From assembly GCA_964036295.1 (NCBI GenBank), contig OZ038472.1, positions 4,107,501 to 4,171,500 of the forward strand: DNA of 64,000 nucleotides, read 5' to 3'. Of the stretch, positions 24,278-36,810 are shown one piece after another (positions within the stretch are counted from its first letter, which is position 1; each line of letters starts with the position of its first letter). The stretch is from Plumapathes pennacea (lineage: Eukaryota; Cnidaria; Anthozoa; Antipatharia; Myriopathidae). The notes under the pieces are model-generated. The model had not been told where the DNA came from. It saw only the letters and a program-made list of their open reading frames with translations, and made no database searches. Position numbers and translations under genes: made by a program.

Positions 24278-26259
24278 GAAGACCCATGCAAAGCCATTGA
24301 CGACTAGAGGCGCAAAAGGACTTCGTGACTATAGTATGTTAAAAAACAAACTCCGTCGGTCCCATTCAGCGAAGCATTTGACCGCAGCTGTTTTGGAATT
24401 ACTGTTTTCGTTGATAGTACGATTAAAGCATTTACTGCTCTTTTGTTTTCATTGAGGTATTGTCCATGATGATTACCATAACCACCGATTCTGGATAGTT
24501 CGACTATTGCCTATGTAGTCGAATTAAACGCGCGCGCGCGCGCGCGTTCGACTGATTAAGTTTCCAAGCATTATGAGAAAAAGACTTATTGGAAGAAGAA
24601 AGATTTCAATCAGCGGTGGCACTCAGCAACTTACATGTCAGTGTGTGTCCAGCATCATATTGGATTGATGCATTCTAAAACTTTGTGCCAAGGACAATAG
24701 AATGTAGGGGCAGATGTGGGATGGAGTGGGGGAGTGGTACTCCCATTATATTGCCATTGCCATATGGTTTTCAACAGTGCTTTAGTTTGAAATAGGGCAG
24801 TAGATTTTGTCTCTTTGGTCAGTGATGATTAGAGTTTGATTTCATCTTTGGGACAGGAATGGAAAATTGTACATTTTGGTCTAAAATTAGACTAGGGAAT
24901 TGAACGACAAACCCTCGCCCAAACTTCTGAAGTCGTAGTCTTCCGAACTTTCGGAATTTTGGAGTCACACTACGGCCTCGAGTGCCTCTTGCACAAGGAC
25001 TTTGTCGCGTATAACCAGGGCAACCTTTACGGCCGATGCGTTTCCATTCAACGGCAAGGTTTTGTCACGCGATTTTAAAATTTAGTAAAAACGCCGTCGC
25101 GATTACTTTGAAAAAACGCACTGGATTACACGTGAAGAGAAACTGTTCGAAAACGCTCCTCTTCAGCAATGTGCGCTTTTATCGCCGAACGCATGGATAC
25201 TTCAGTCGTGTCGTGCTCAAATGAAGCTCTATGATGACAGCAGATGCTCCATTGTACTTTTGTACTTCAGTATAGTTTTGACAGCCCAAGGGTTGTAATG
25301 TTTAAGGAACTCTTAAAATTTACAAACTGCTTGTCGATGGAGAAGCCGTACAATTTAAAAATGTCACGTTTATTATGCAAGGAGCAAATATACTACCCAT
25401 GCCATGAAAAATAATATATTTACAAACATCAATAACTCCTGTAGTACTAAAGCCCTTTTATGTCCCTTACTCCAGTTCTCTGCCAAGAAAACAGCAATTG
25501 AAGACCACCATGGAAGTCATGCAATTACAAATTTCATAAAGACGAAAAATTCGTCAGTCCACTATTAATGCACATTTATAATCATGGGTTGCTATAGTCC
25601 ACATACAAAAGAATCAGTGTATGTTTTCAAAAACTGACCGTCTGATGAAACAACGTTGGACCTCTACGTTTGGGCGCCTCTTGCACAGCAAACCCTTGGC
25701 AGCAATATTATCTTCAAGATCCATCGACAAACCTATCGACTATTTGACCTATTAAAGTCGGCTTCCTACTTGAGGTTGAGATCGGCGAAGCCTTTTGTCC
25801 GTTTTGACGAACGTTGCTATGGGGTAAATTTGTCGCGGAGTACGGCTATGTTCTAAGGTTAAACCGCCGTTCCCCGAAGAGCGTAGCGATACCAAAATGT
25901 TCGAGGCCACATCAAAACTGTATGCTCAGGGGGCCGTATTGTGTACCTGTATTTACGGTGGTATATATTGTGCCTGACATGAAGCGCAGAAATTAGCATT
26001 AGCGTGGAGTGGATGACAATGATGTTATCAAAGGAGGAACGTTACAATCTGGTGTTTCGATTGCCAGCCAGCTAAGCGCTGCTTATTTTCCGTTGGCTTG
26101 GCTCGGTACACTGACAGTTAACAGCGGCCAGTTGTCGTCCGTGTCACAACTCTCTCTCTCTCTCTCTCCGGCTCTCTCTGAGTCCCAAGCTGTTACCAGC
26201 CTTCTTCTCCACTCGGCTAGTGTATCGATATCGCACAGGATCAGTAAGCTGTGTTCATC
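24278..26259. other. Spacer between the two small paralogues
   Basis: Unique sequence with a (CG)n run at 24529-24547 set inside a short palindrome (gtcgaa ... ttcgac) and a (TC)n tract at about 26150-26167. No coding exon recognised. Confidence 0.5.
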
Positions 26260-26520
26260 TTATCGACCGCAACCTCGTCCGGTAGTTCTCTTATCGTGCT
26301 TTTGAAATTGCGCTCTCATATGAACACGAGAATGCAACAGAGAAGAGAGGCTCATCTTTCGCCTCATGGACCATTCCGGGTCGAAGACCCAGTTGTTCAC
26401 TTTGATTGGCTCACAATCAGAACTCGAGCCGATGCTGTCGAGCGAGCGCCGCTGTGTTGTAAAACGCCGACGCATTTCATTCTCATCGTCAGCGAACCCT
26501 TCTTCGTAATCTGGCGACAT
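26260..26520 (-). CDS. Unrecognised small protein with VFD-W-RR-SL-SLL motif (paralogue 2)
   Basis: The 86-codon frame starts with ATG at 26520 (upstream 'gtttcacaatg'). N terminus MSPDYEEGFADDENEMRRR, then a Ser-rich patch and NNWVFDPEWSMRRKMSLSSL followed by LHSRVHMRAQF and a basic end. It aligns with the protein at 23819-24277 over ADDE(D/N) and (F/W)VFDx(D/E)W(A/S)xRRxxSLxSLLxSR. Being shorter it may be truncated, spliced to an unseen exon, or a complete small protein. Function unknown. Confidence 0.5.
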   Translation of the reverse strand: MSPDYEEGFADDENEMRRRFTTQRRSLDSIGSSSDCEPIKVNNWVFDPEWSMRRKMSLSSLLHSRVHMRAQFQKHDKRTTGRGCGR

Positions 26521-27367
26521 TGTGAAACGACGGGACTCTGCCTTGGTTATAGTTAGACAAAAACGCCTGGATTCGTCGTCTGTTCAAGTTAGGACAATTC
26601 CACGGATCTGTACGCCACTTGCCTTGGGAAAGAACAGCTCCTTTTGCCGCCCAGAATAGCTGTTATTGAGCAATTAAGAGCACATTCGCCGCACTTGAAT
26701 GATCGCCAAGTTACCAGAAATTTCGAGGCGCTGATAATAGGCAATTAACGACATTAACCCACGCAATAGTCACATGCATCCGTTTAGTGCACCGCCTCGG
26801 AAATACCAGAGCTCAAAGTATAGGAATAATAAAAGTTTCCACAGCCAAACTCTCTGAACTGACCGAGTATTAACTGGGGGAATTTTACCAACAGCTGGAT
26901 ATCACCGCATGGGACGTGACGTCATAAACAGACTAGTGTTTTCGTTTGAAGTTGAGCGTGTTTAAACGTTTGTTGAAAGGTTGTTGGTATTTGTTTCCTA
27001 TTTCCTGTACTTCCTTCGCAAGGTTTACAGTAGCCAGACCTTTCTAAATAAGGATATTCAGGAAAAACCCGTGACCTTCGCATGACTGCTGACTTTTATG
27101 ACACAACAATGCCTCGTTATCATGCTCTATCCACATTAGTAAGAAAAACTTGGCATTGGGTGACAGCTGATTAAGCTATCAATTCTCACTACATCAATTG
27201 AGCCTTACAGTGTCACGTAATTCATTGAACGTGAAGCCTTGTCGGAATCGAAGTTAGACAGAATGTTCGGTGACGGCGAAAAGAAAACGAATTATCGAGG
27301 GTTAGAGTTATTGAGGGTGAATTAGCGGAAAATTGGCCTCGAGGGTCCAGAAATTGAAATCATTGAG
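26521..27367. other. Spacer, likely 5' flank of paralogue 2
   Basis: Balanced-composition unique DNA; no further ORF, RNA or repeat recognised. Confidence 0.4.
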
Positions 27368-27578
27368 TTAACCCTTTAACTCCCAAGCCCAAAATGCAGA
27401 TTCTCCCAACCTTTTAAGAAGAAAATACGTATATCATTGTAGTGAGAATACATAGTTTAATCAGCTACCATCTGAGCAAACCATCAAAAGCCATGTTCTC
27501 CATACTGTAATATATATTTCTAGTGAGAAACTGAAGGAGAAAATTGAAGTTGATCACTCTTGGGAGTGAAAGAGTTAA
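27368..27578. mobile_element. Full-length piggyBac-like MITE
   Basis: 211 bp including TTAA at both ends (27368-27371 and 27575-27578). The ends read TTAA-CCCTTTAACTCCCAAG and CTTGGGAGTGAAAGAG-TTAA, imperfect inverted repeats. TTAA duplication with termini beginning CCC is the hallmark of piggyBac elements. No ORF. Confidence 0.8.
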
Positions 27579-27761
27579 CAAAGGTTCAAGTTATCCAGGA
27601 TCAAAAGGATCGTCAGGAACGGTGCGGCCATTTGCATGAAGGCAGCTACGCCGTTTAGTCGTTAAGCACGAATAGAACAATTGCGTTTGACGATGATTTC
27701 GGACTTTACAAGACCAGCTTAAAAAATGCTAAATGATGAGTATGCCGTTTGTGGGTGACTT

Positions 27762-28657
27762 CTATGGAGCTGTTTCCCTATCAAAAATAACTTGGGTTTG
27801 TCAAGTTGCAATATTATTCCTCTTCGCTATTTGATCATGTCTAGTTAACATGTAATTCGTGCACTGTGGCTTGAATATTTATGCACACCAAATGACCACT
27901 TGCACACATAATGACCACTCAAAAACATCGTCATTCGTTTGCAATGCCATCGATTGGTTATCGATCGAATAAGTGCTAACCGGTTATAAGTGAAGTCAAT
28001 ATGGCGGCCGAAAGTTTGCGAGCTGACGATGCCCCCTTCTGACCGTCGCTTCACTCACTCCAAGCATCACAGTTATTTCTTTTGCTTTGAACGCAAAATC
28101 TACGAAATATTCCAATTGTTCTTTACTAATGTTGTGCCTGGGCCTTCCACGGTCTCCTGTAAACGCCTTCTCTGATTGATAGCCGCGTTCTTGTTGATTC
28201 TGTCGTCGACTCCCCAACAAATACTTTGCGTCAGAAATGTAGGAAAATACTCTGGCATCAATATGCATTACTTGGACACTGAATGACAAAATGTGCTCCA
28301 CTCTGTCAAGTTGGAAATAAATGTAGTCGACATCGTCAGCTCGCAAATTTCCTGCATTTATCTTCTGCATTATTTCCTGAAGAATGCCACTGATGTTCTA
28401 CTTGATCGCTTCGGCCGCCATATTGACTTCACTTATAACCGGTCAGCGGTTATTCGATCGATAACCAATCGATGGCATTGCAAACGAATGACGATGTTTT
28501 CGAGTGGTCATTATGTGTGCAAGTGGTCATCGGTGTGCATAAATATTCAAGCCACAGTGCACGAATTACATGTTAACTAGACATGATCAAATAGCGAAGA
28601 GGAATAATTGCAACTTGACAAACCCAAGTTATTTTTGATAGGAAAACAGCTCCATAG
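27762..28657. mobile_element. 0.9 kb fold-back element with ~250 bp inverted arms
   Basis: Left arm 27762-28012 and right arm 28410-28657 are near-identical inverted copies. They run from 'ctatggagctgttt' through 'aaaataacttgggtttgtcaa' and 'gcactgtggcttgaatattta' to 'gtcaatatggcggccgaa'. They surround a 397 bp spacer encoding a truncated helix-turn-helix protein on the minus strand. High arm identity implies a recent event or gene conversion. It may be a true fold-back transposon or an inverted duplication of the 5' end of a transposon-derived gene. Confidence 0.8.
27996..28370 (-). pseudogene. Truncated HTH protein resembling the N-terminal part of integrase-core-type genes
   Basis: A 124-codon frame carrying GRPRHNISKEQLEYFVDF and ITVMLGVSEATVRR, a GRP-type segment plus helix-turn-helix. 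This pattern is common in the many animal proteins that combine such an HTH with a DDE integrase core; here no integrase core follows, because the frame runs straight into the left inverted arm (ending NFRPPY, antisense to the arm's 'atggcggcc'). Upstream in the right arm the same frame reads MAAEAIK and then a stop (tag). Truncated at one end and stopped at the other, it is scored as broken. Confidence 0.55.
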
Positions 28658-30285
28658 GCTTCGATCCTTTATAGCACTCCTGCAACGCAAAATGCGGCCA
28701 AAATAGAAAAAGTCGTCGTATGTTCTTTGTGTAGAAGGGAAACGTTTCCATGCCCGAGCTCTTTTATCTAATGACTGAGAACAGTTGACTGGAACAAAAT
28801 TGGTCAGCTCCAACCATACTCTACGGCTCCTTTGGAAGAATTGGGCCAAGACTAGTCACGCATACATCATCGTGCTTGCATCAGTGTCCATATACAAAAG
28901 GTTGCCTGCGTGGGTGCCCCCCGTAGTGTCCATATTCAAAAGGGTGTCACCATCCATGCGTCACTGCTCTGGAATAATTTTTATAGAACAATCTAACAAC
29001 CTGTCATGTAGGTTCGTGCCCAGTGGCACCGAGGTAACTCGAGTGACCGTTCACCATTTTCAGAAGTGAACATGGAACGAGACTAGTTAACAGTTAAATC
29101 CAAACACTAAGCACTTGACGGGGTTCAGTTGTGAAAAGTACTTTTTGGTTGGGTGAACACAAAAACAATATCCATAACTCATTAGAGATGAAAAGCTTCG
29201 TGATCGATGTCCCTGCTTGGCGATAAAGCTGTTAAGAGCAGGGCATATTAATGTTCCCGCACTTCACCCTAAATCTAACCAGTTTGGTCTTTGAATGTAA
29301 GTTCGAAATGTACGTAGCGGTGAAGCGCGATCAAGGCCTCGGTTTGTTTCAATATGGTACTTTTTCAATTACACAAAGGGATAGGCTTTCGAAGGGCCTT
29401 TTAATTATGCGTCGCTAGTCGACAAGCACACCCGAAACTGTATTTAACAAGCACAACGCAACACAATACCAACCACTGCTCTGTCGTAGTAAACACTGAC
29501 ACATGGTTTTGTAAAACGTGTGAGAATTTAACACGAAAATGTTTGGGCGCCGTGACAAAATCGTACGGATATGACTTTGGAGCCTCCACCATCAAATGGT
29601 AGCTAATTGAAACCCCAAGCCGAGTGTACCGCCTCTAAAGGCCCATTTGACTCGGTGCAATTTTCGCTTCCGACTTCTTTATGAGGCGGACCCGCATGTC
29701 GCCTATTAGATTGATTTATTCAAAAGAATAGATTCGTGTTGTACTGTGTCGCAAGGAGGTCGCATGCGAATCGTAAGGAAAAATCGCACCGTGTAATAGA
29801 ATCGACCTTAAAGTAGTGAATCCTTCCCTAAAGTTGTGACCGTGCTGTCGTAATAATAACTAGTTGTTAACTGGAAACCGCTTTTTTTTTTTTTTCTACA
29901 AAGTATGTTATATTATTTTATAAGCCTTCAGGGCATTGTTATGCATACATGCTGACACCCCCAGGCAACTAGCGACAGTTGAAGGTTAGTGGTCGATTCG
30001 CTGACGATGTGGGACTCAATGAAGCTGAAGTTCTATTCAATAGTCATGTGAAGAGGCGTGCGGTCAAACGACGACTTGGTTGGCGGCGTCCAAACTTTGA
30101 GACAAGTTCGCGCCCGCAGCACCAAGTGTAAGAAGCGGCAAAAGGATAGGAGTTCGAAGAAACGATAGCGATCGTTTAAGTGAAGTTGCGCTCAAGGAAG
30201 GATTCCTGCGCGGGCCTAGACAAAGGTTCTCAGCCAGGCGAGGAAGCCGTCAATACGAAAGCCAGAGCGAAAGTGGCATAACAGA
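28658..30285. other. Spacer and likely 5' UTR/promoter of the AP-2-like gene
   Basis: No coding exon recognised. CpG-rich, purine-rich sequence at about 30050-30285 directly precedes the AP-2-like start and is probably its 5' UTR. Confidence 0.45.
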
Positions 30286-33200
30286 ATGGAACCACGGGTT
30301 TTTAGCGACGTAAGAATCAAGCGCGAGGCAGATTGCTATCAACGAAACTTCTGCGAAGGGAAGAGCCGGTATAATCACGAGGCCGACTACCCTGATAACG
30401 AGTCGTTTTGTAATTCTTACAGTCATGGAAGCTCTAGTCCTGGCAGAAACAGCCAAGGTCAAGGGATAAAAGGTACGGACCAGACCACAAATAAGCGAAG
30501 TTCGCTCGATAAGTTCATATATGGTTTCGGTACTGTTCAGTCTGTTCGATTCTGGACACAGCGCTGAGGTAAACGAAAACACTCCGAGGCAAAACAAGAC
30601 AAAACAAAACAAAAACGCTGACTGAAAGCAAGATACTATAGAGAGATACACGGGTAGGGTACTAACATTAGTTCATATTGCCGGAGGGAATTGTAGTCTG
30701 TGGCACACAAGTATAAACTGAAATATTTAGTACAGCTCTTAGCTAACAATAATTGGTAAGGCTTGCCACTGGTGTTCCTTACACTTGTCTTGGTTTATTT
30801 TGCGCAAAACCAGAAATAGACTCTTAACCCCCGTGGGCCCCGCAGTAAGCCGAACAATCGTAAGCCGAAATGAGCAGCGGTAAATGCCTTGGGCAAGCGG
30901 AAGAGGGATGTGCCAACGAACTTGATATGTGAAAGGAAACATAAATTCAATTCCAGCAGCATCCTGCACATGATTATAAAGTCCCAAGGTAACCATGACG
31001 AATGAGTGATTCTGATCTTGAACTATTTGGATGGCACTTACTGACGATGCCCGCAGGCAACTGACCACCATTTATGCGCGCGTGAAACCAGAGGGCTGAA
31101 AACAATCCCTAGCGTAGCAAACATTTTCCGCGCGTCCTGACCCTTCACCGCTCGCTACTTTAGCGCTCGCTTACACAAAAAGTCGAAAATATACTGCGAA
31201 CTGTTCCACCGACCTCACTTTGAAAGTCTGATCATTTATTCCGTCGGTATCAATTATTATATTTCCTTTGTATAAATATTCACAGCAGCATGGACCAGAA
31301 ACTGTGAGACTCTTTTTTAGAAGAACTACATATGCTTTTAGAAAATCAGTATTTCTTGTAAACGTTGTTGATGTATTTTCTTGTTCCGGTTTCTGGTTTC
31401 TGGTCTGGTCTGGTTCGCCCTGCATTCAATAGATCAATAGATTCAACAGATTCAGTCGGTTGGTGCTCTAATTTTTTTTAAATCTGGTTAAGTATCACTT
31501 TATTAAATAAAAGTGCAAAACGTTCCTTGGCTTGAAAATTGTTTCAATTTGTAACCATACGATTTTCGGCATGCGGTCAACCTATTTTTGAGTCAGCGGT
31601 CATTGCAAAAAAAAGTGTGGGATTCAAGCGCAGGTTTTGTGTGACGCTCGTAAACTCGACAGTAGGTTATTTCAAGGCATTTTCTATAACATACTCTGTA
31701 CGTTGTTCACAAGTAAAACGAGGCTTGCACACAAGGCGAAATTACAGAGTAAAGGCGACGAGAGCTGACCAAGTGACGTCAAGAAAGTACTTACTTACGC
31801 CGTATCGTTTTGAGCGAAGCCTTGTAGTTTTCTTCAATTTTCATTTCATCACTCGTATACTTTCTTATGTTAAGGTTTGGAGCATTTGTAGTCTTAGCTT
31901 GAGAGCGAAATGCGTGAGAAGTTTATATCTCATGCAGAATGCTTTGTCAACCGGGCCCAGAATGATACATTTCTTTATATTTCGTTGTAGAAAACCATCT
32001 GGTCGACCACTTGCCAAACGTCGAGTGCGTCCAACGGCAGTTTGTTTTCCGTAAACAATTGGATCAGATACAGGACGCAGTGAGAGTGCCATCAGGCGAA
32101 AGCATTACTCAAGTCGCGCAATCATGCAAGTCGCGCCCAGATTTAACTGGCTGTGGACGAAGAAAGCGAAGCCTTCCGACTCGTTTTCATGACGAATACT
32201 TTTCCGACACCGAAGAAAAATGCGCATGGGCTACCAACCACGGTTCTGGATTAAACGGTCATCTCATCAGACCCCAACAGTCGCTGAGTGATAGGACCCA
32301 GTCTTGCGCAGCATATCAAGTCAACGCCTGGCCGCCTTATACCAGTACGGCGCAGCCAACTTTGGTTGAGTCCACTTGTTTCCAACCAACTCCTGTCGTA
32401 GGCAAGGCCTTTCACGTTCACACATTTACACCGGGACCACCGGAGCAATTCATTGTCTGTCAACCGGAAGAAGCCTTGGAAATGAGCCCGAGAAACCAGG
32501 TTCAACCGGAAGCCGAGTTTAAATATTTCGACGAACACGCGACGGCTGTCCAAGAGGCGCCGATAAGTGATTCGGGATTTTCCGACGACGACGCCGCCGG
32601 AAGTAAAGAGTCAGAAGGCGTAAAGGAGTCTGGTAGTTGTAACTTTACGGAGCCCGATGGAGGGCTATTTAGTGACACGGATGAGTTGGAAGAACAGAGA
32701 CAGTGGAGTCAAGTTAACTGGTACCGCGACCTGAAGAAGCCGAACAAGTTGCGCAAGCAAGACCAAAATACAACGGAACAAACCATATTTATGAGATGCA
32801 ACGAGCTTAAGGAACGAAGGAAGCGAGAGGCTCAAAGAAGGTCGAATAAAAACAACGCATATGAAGCCACGCAAAACCATTTGCCCACTCCGCTAAGCCA
32901 ACACAGCACATGCACAGCAGCTGATAGCGACATGCTAGGCCCAAGCCCCAAGAGGCGGCATTTATCACACGAGCAGAGTGACTTGGCTTCAACCGGGAAC
33001 TTCGAAAGGATACGAGACGATGAGGAGGTCCATGAACAAAATGGTTTCAATAAACAAATTCTTGGGTGTAACGCATGCAATACCTCGGTCAGCGGTCAGC
33101 CCTGCTGCTCGTACAGCTCACCGCGCGAAACACTCAAGGAACATTTGATGTCAGAAAGGAACGAAGTCTCACCTTACCGAAAGGAAGACGAATCCGAGAG

Positions 33201-34377
33201 TAAGCAAGGCACTTTAAGCAGCAAGTTAATGCGGACCCCCCGTAAAACTGCGAATGGTTCGAGTTCCCGGGGGGCGCGCACAGGTGAGAATGTAGTAGTT
33301 TGTCAGGTAAACGGACTTTTTGCTCTGCCAGGCTTCAAGGATGCCAAGTACAACATCACCCTGGATGAGTTACAGAGGCGTACTGGAAACCCAGAGAACC
33401 TGAATCGCGTAGAAATGATCTCTTACGTGCGACAGGCAAAGTCGTCAGGCAGAACACTGCTTGATAAGTACAACGTGATAACCACGAGCCGCTCCAGCCC
33501 CACCATCATGTCGCGCGTGTGCGAGCGTGAAGCGCGCGTGTTGGCCGACGGCATTCACGAGATCAACAAGCAGTACCTGCCAATGCAGGGCCTAGCTGGA
33601 AAGACCGTGGATGAGTTTAAAAAGAGAGAATGTAACGGAAACCAGGACTGCGGGTTCAAGCTACGGAGAAGAGTCGTGGATATTGAGATCACCAGGTAAG
33701 TTTCGGTTTCGCACTGGAATCCGCGCCAAAACTAGTTGAAACACGTTGAAAACATAAAGAATTACAAAAAAAAAAAAAAAAAAAAAAAAACATTATTGAA
33801 AGCCGCGCCTTCCCCCACAAAAATAGGCGGCGTTTTCGGACGCAAAAAAGATCTCAGTCTCAGCCGAACCAGAAGAAAAAAAAAGGAGTTTTAGTGACAG
33901 AGACGATACTCATACTCCTAATTGCAAAGTTTTAAAGGAACATGAGGCGCTTTGAGTCAAAAAGCGCAAGCTTATCAGAATAACCTATCGTTTGTAATAT
34001 GAGAATCTATCTATTCCGGAATGCAATCTTCTATTCCTGAGTAATGCAAAACGAACGCGCCCTAAATCTCTGTACTCAGTCTGATGGGCACAATTAACTT
34101 GTATGACCGCCAAGTATGATCGTCTACTGAAATCGTCAGAAAACTCAGCCTCAAACACTACGTACGTTGTGTGTTTGTTTTTCATTCTAGGAATGTGCTG
34201 AAAGAGATGCGGGATGCGCTTGTAGATCATGATCAAGCAGGAGACTTGAGAGTCTTGGAGCTGGCCTCGCATGGCTTTGGCATGGTGAACCTCGACAACC
34301 ATTTGAAGCTATTAGACACGTACTTTGGTACACTTATGAAGCACTTGCAAGGCGAGGCTGGGAAACATACATGGTGA
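30286..34377 (+). CDS. Divergent AP-2-like transcription factor
   Basis: Three exons, 30286-30472, 31991-33695 and 34191-34377, all GT-AG and in frame, encode 692 residues. The C-terminal ~200 residues carry an AP-2 type domain: ENVVVCQVNGLFALPGF and YNITLDELQRRTGNPENLN (~495-530), then YVRQAKSSGRTLLDKYN, EREARVLADGIHEINKQYLP and, in the last exon, SHGFG, matching the order of AP-2 (EVQRRL..PECLN, RRAKSKNGGRSLREKL, SHGFG). Identity to vertebrate AP-2 is clearly low. The N terminus has IKRE, a sumoylation-type site placed like the IKYE of AP-2, and WPPY at ~110 stands where AP-2 has its PPxY-rich activation region. The 420-residue middle is Ser/Gln/charged and disordered-looking. Expected role: nuclear DNA-binding regulator, probably a dimer. 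Confidence 0.8.
31548..31795. repeat. Dispersed repeat family B, copy 1, in AP-2-like intron 1
   Basis: Shares 'gagtcagcggtcattgca', 'gcattttctataaca', 'gaggcttgcacaca' and 'gtgacgtcaagaa' in the same order with copies at 37383-37680 and 41905-42165; a fragment lies inverted at about 47795-47865. Ends not defined; no ORF. Confidence 0.75.
33696..34190 (+). other. AP-2-like intron 2
   Basis: Runs gtaagt to ttcattctag. Contains poly-A (33770-33790); nothing else recognised. Confidence 0.75.
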
Positions 34378-34412
34378 TGTATCCTTTAGTCAAAGGCGAA
34401 TTCGGCGAACTA

Positions 34413-34670
34413 CAATCCTGGCCAAAAGTATGTGGGACACTCTGAAAAAATGCTATGTTTTCACCACCACTCCTTGTTGAACAACGAAAGCGGCTCCTGA
34501 AACTTAGTCCTCCCCCCTCCCCCCCCCCCCCCCCCCATACAATGTTGCTTAAAGGGAGTGCACTTTGAGCACATTCATTCAACATTGCAAGGGGGGAGGG
34601 GGGCGGGAAGAGGGAAAGTGTCATAATTTTTAGATAAAAGGCTGTGTCCCACGTCTTTTGGCCAGGATTG
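34413..34670. mobile_element. Mariner-like MITE with perfect inverted ends
   Basis: Starts TA-CAATCCTGGCCAAAAG and ends CTTTTGGCCAGGATTG-TA, perfectly inverted, with TA duplications at 34411-34412 and 34671-34672. 258 bp long, with an internal C run and 'caatgttg' words shared with the elements at 49391-49642 and 53669-53921. It lies 36 bp after the AP-2-like stop codon, so it may be in the 3' UTR. Confidence 0.85.
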
Positions 34671-36810
34671 TAGTTAAGACAGATCTAAAACGTAGAACAA
34701 CCAAAACCTTTTCTGCACTAAGCGGCCCCTTCCCAATAACAACGTCGAATCATTGCAAATGTAATACAACCTCTAGTACAGAACGGAGTGATTACACCCT
34801 TAATAACTTGTACACAATAATTTCTGCATTCTGATTGGCTGAGCGCACGTCAATTTATTCCAAACAGTGCAAAAATGTAAAATTAACAGTGCAGAAATTT
34901 GAAATTAAAAATTGCCGACAGCTGGCGCGCGTATTTGCAAAGCCAAACAAAACAGAAAGCGTGTTTTCATTCCTCAGGGCAATTCCGATTCTGTTTACGA
35001 GAAAACAAAGTTTTGAAAGACACTTGAGAATTGTATCGAAACTAAAAAAAAAAAATGCGCGACGTAAATCATTGTATGCATGTTACTAACTATACTTATC
35101 CATTATTATACAAAAAGACCCTCCACTGTCGTGGAGGTGTGACCACTCAAACAAAAATTATCAATGATTGAGTACATTCTGATAAGAGTGTTCACTTCTA
35201 CCTCCTGAAATGTCAAATGAAACCTAAAATGTGGCCACAAATGAAAGCTGTCAATGTGTAGATACCAATGGTAGTGTTAACGTTGTTGCTGAGTGAAGTT
35301 AATTAATTTTTTATTTTAGGTCAATTTAGACAGTGTTCATTTTGTTGTCGCGAAGGCACTTTTTTTTTTTTTTTTTTTTTTTTGAAACATTCCAGTGCAA
35401 GAGTAACGATAAATATCAATAAATCCTCATGGTATACAGCGCTTAGTAAACACTCAATCTTTCACCTCCGTGAGTGCTACTGAGCCAGAATTTTTTCTGT
35501 TTCGAAGTAACTTGAATGAATATCTATGTTTTTGTAGAAGTAGCCGCTATGGGTCTATAGGCAATTGGCGAGTTAGTTAGTTAGTTACTAGCTTTGGTTA
35601 GTTAGAGCCGTTTTCGAGAACCAAAGTAACTACATCGCCAATCACAAAAGCTGCGTAAACTTTGTGCTTTGTACCAATCAGAATTTTATTTTGAAGAAGG
35701 AACCAATGAACATGCCATCGCCACTTGCGTGAGAAGATCGCGAACGTTTTTGTTCTTTTGCTTTGTTCCACCGAGAATGCTGCCAAACTTGTTCCGACCC
35801 AGCCAAAAGAGTTACTTTCTCCACTCTCCCGAAAACGGCTCTAGCTCAACACTTTGTTCATTAGGTTGTTAGTCAGTTACTCAATTTATATTTACTTGGC
35901 AGGTTAGTTAGTCAGTTATTTTAACTAGCAGGACCAGCATGTTGCTGATATCTATAAAGATGGATAACACCAAGGGTTGCTGTCAGTGTATTGTTCTTTA
36001 TCAGTACTGCAATTATTGTTGTTGATTCAAAAGACTTTACAGTAGGATTTTTGTCTGCACTCAAAAAAATCCCCTTTCTTTAAAAGTCCTCTGAAACAAC
36101 GGGAAAAAAAATCAGTGGTTTTGTTCTAACTTCAACCTAGGTGCCCTACGAAACAGTTAAGGACAGTTTCTCTCCTCGGAGGTCTCAGTCTTTCGGCAAA
36201 AGGTAACGCGCGAGCAGTATTCTGGGATTTTCTCAGAGTGGTGTTACCATGGCAACATCTCACTGCCACTCTCTATAGACCAAGAAAATGTGACTAGATT
36301 AACTAAATTTAAATGTAGTTAGTTAAAAATGAAATTGCAGGGATCTTACCTTGCAAGCGTCTTCTCGACTCAAAGACTTTTAGTTATTTCTTTGTATTCT
36401 GTATCTCCACACTTTGATTGGGAACCAAGAATGCTTGTCTGTCTTTACCCTGAAAGAAGAAAGAACTCTCACTAAACTAGAAACACGGTTTCGCAGATAT
36501 CCCCTTGCCCTGATCCAGAAAAACCAAGCTCAACCTTTACGAAGATGTGTACCCTGTGAATTTTTATTTACAAAAGCAATATATTTTCATGCAGGTGTGA
36601 CTTGTGGGACGACACACGAACATTAGATTTCGAGATAGCGACCCGCTTGGAGTCTTCAAATAGCGCGATACTACAGCATTAGCGTCGTGATTATTACCCT
36701 CACAGAGCTCGGGAATCACCCATACATATTTTCTTGAGGAGTTGGGAGAATTTGTGTTCTGAGCTTGTGAGTGAAAAGATTAACGGCCAAATTGATCGAG
36801 TTGAGAGATA

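Noticed and set aside
28293-28580. Plus-strand ORF repeating text of the 27845-28054 minus ORF
   Set aside because: Both are readings of the two inverted arms, not genes.
32251-33080. Several minus-strand ORFs of 60-100 codons
   Set aside because: Shadows of the AP-2-like exon 2.
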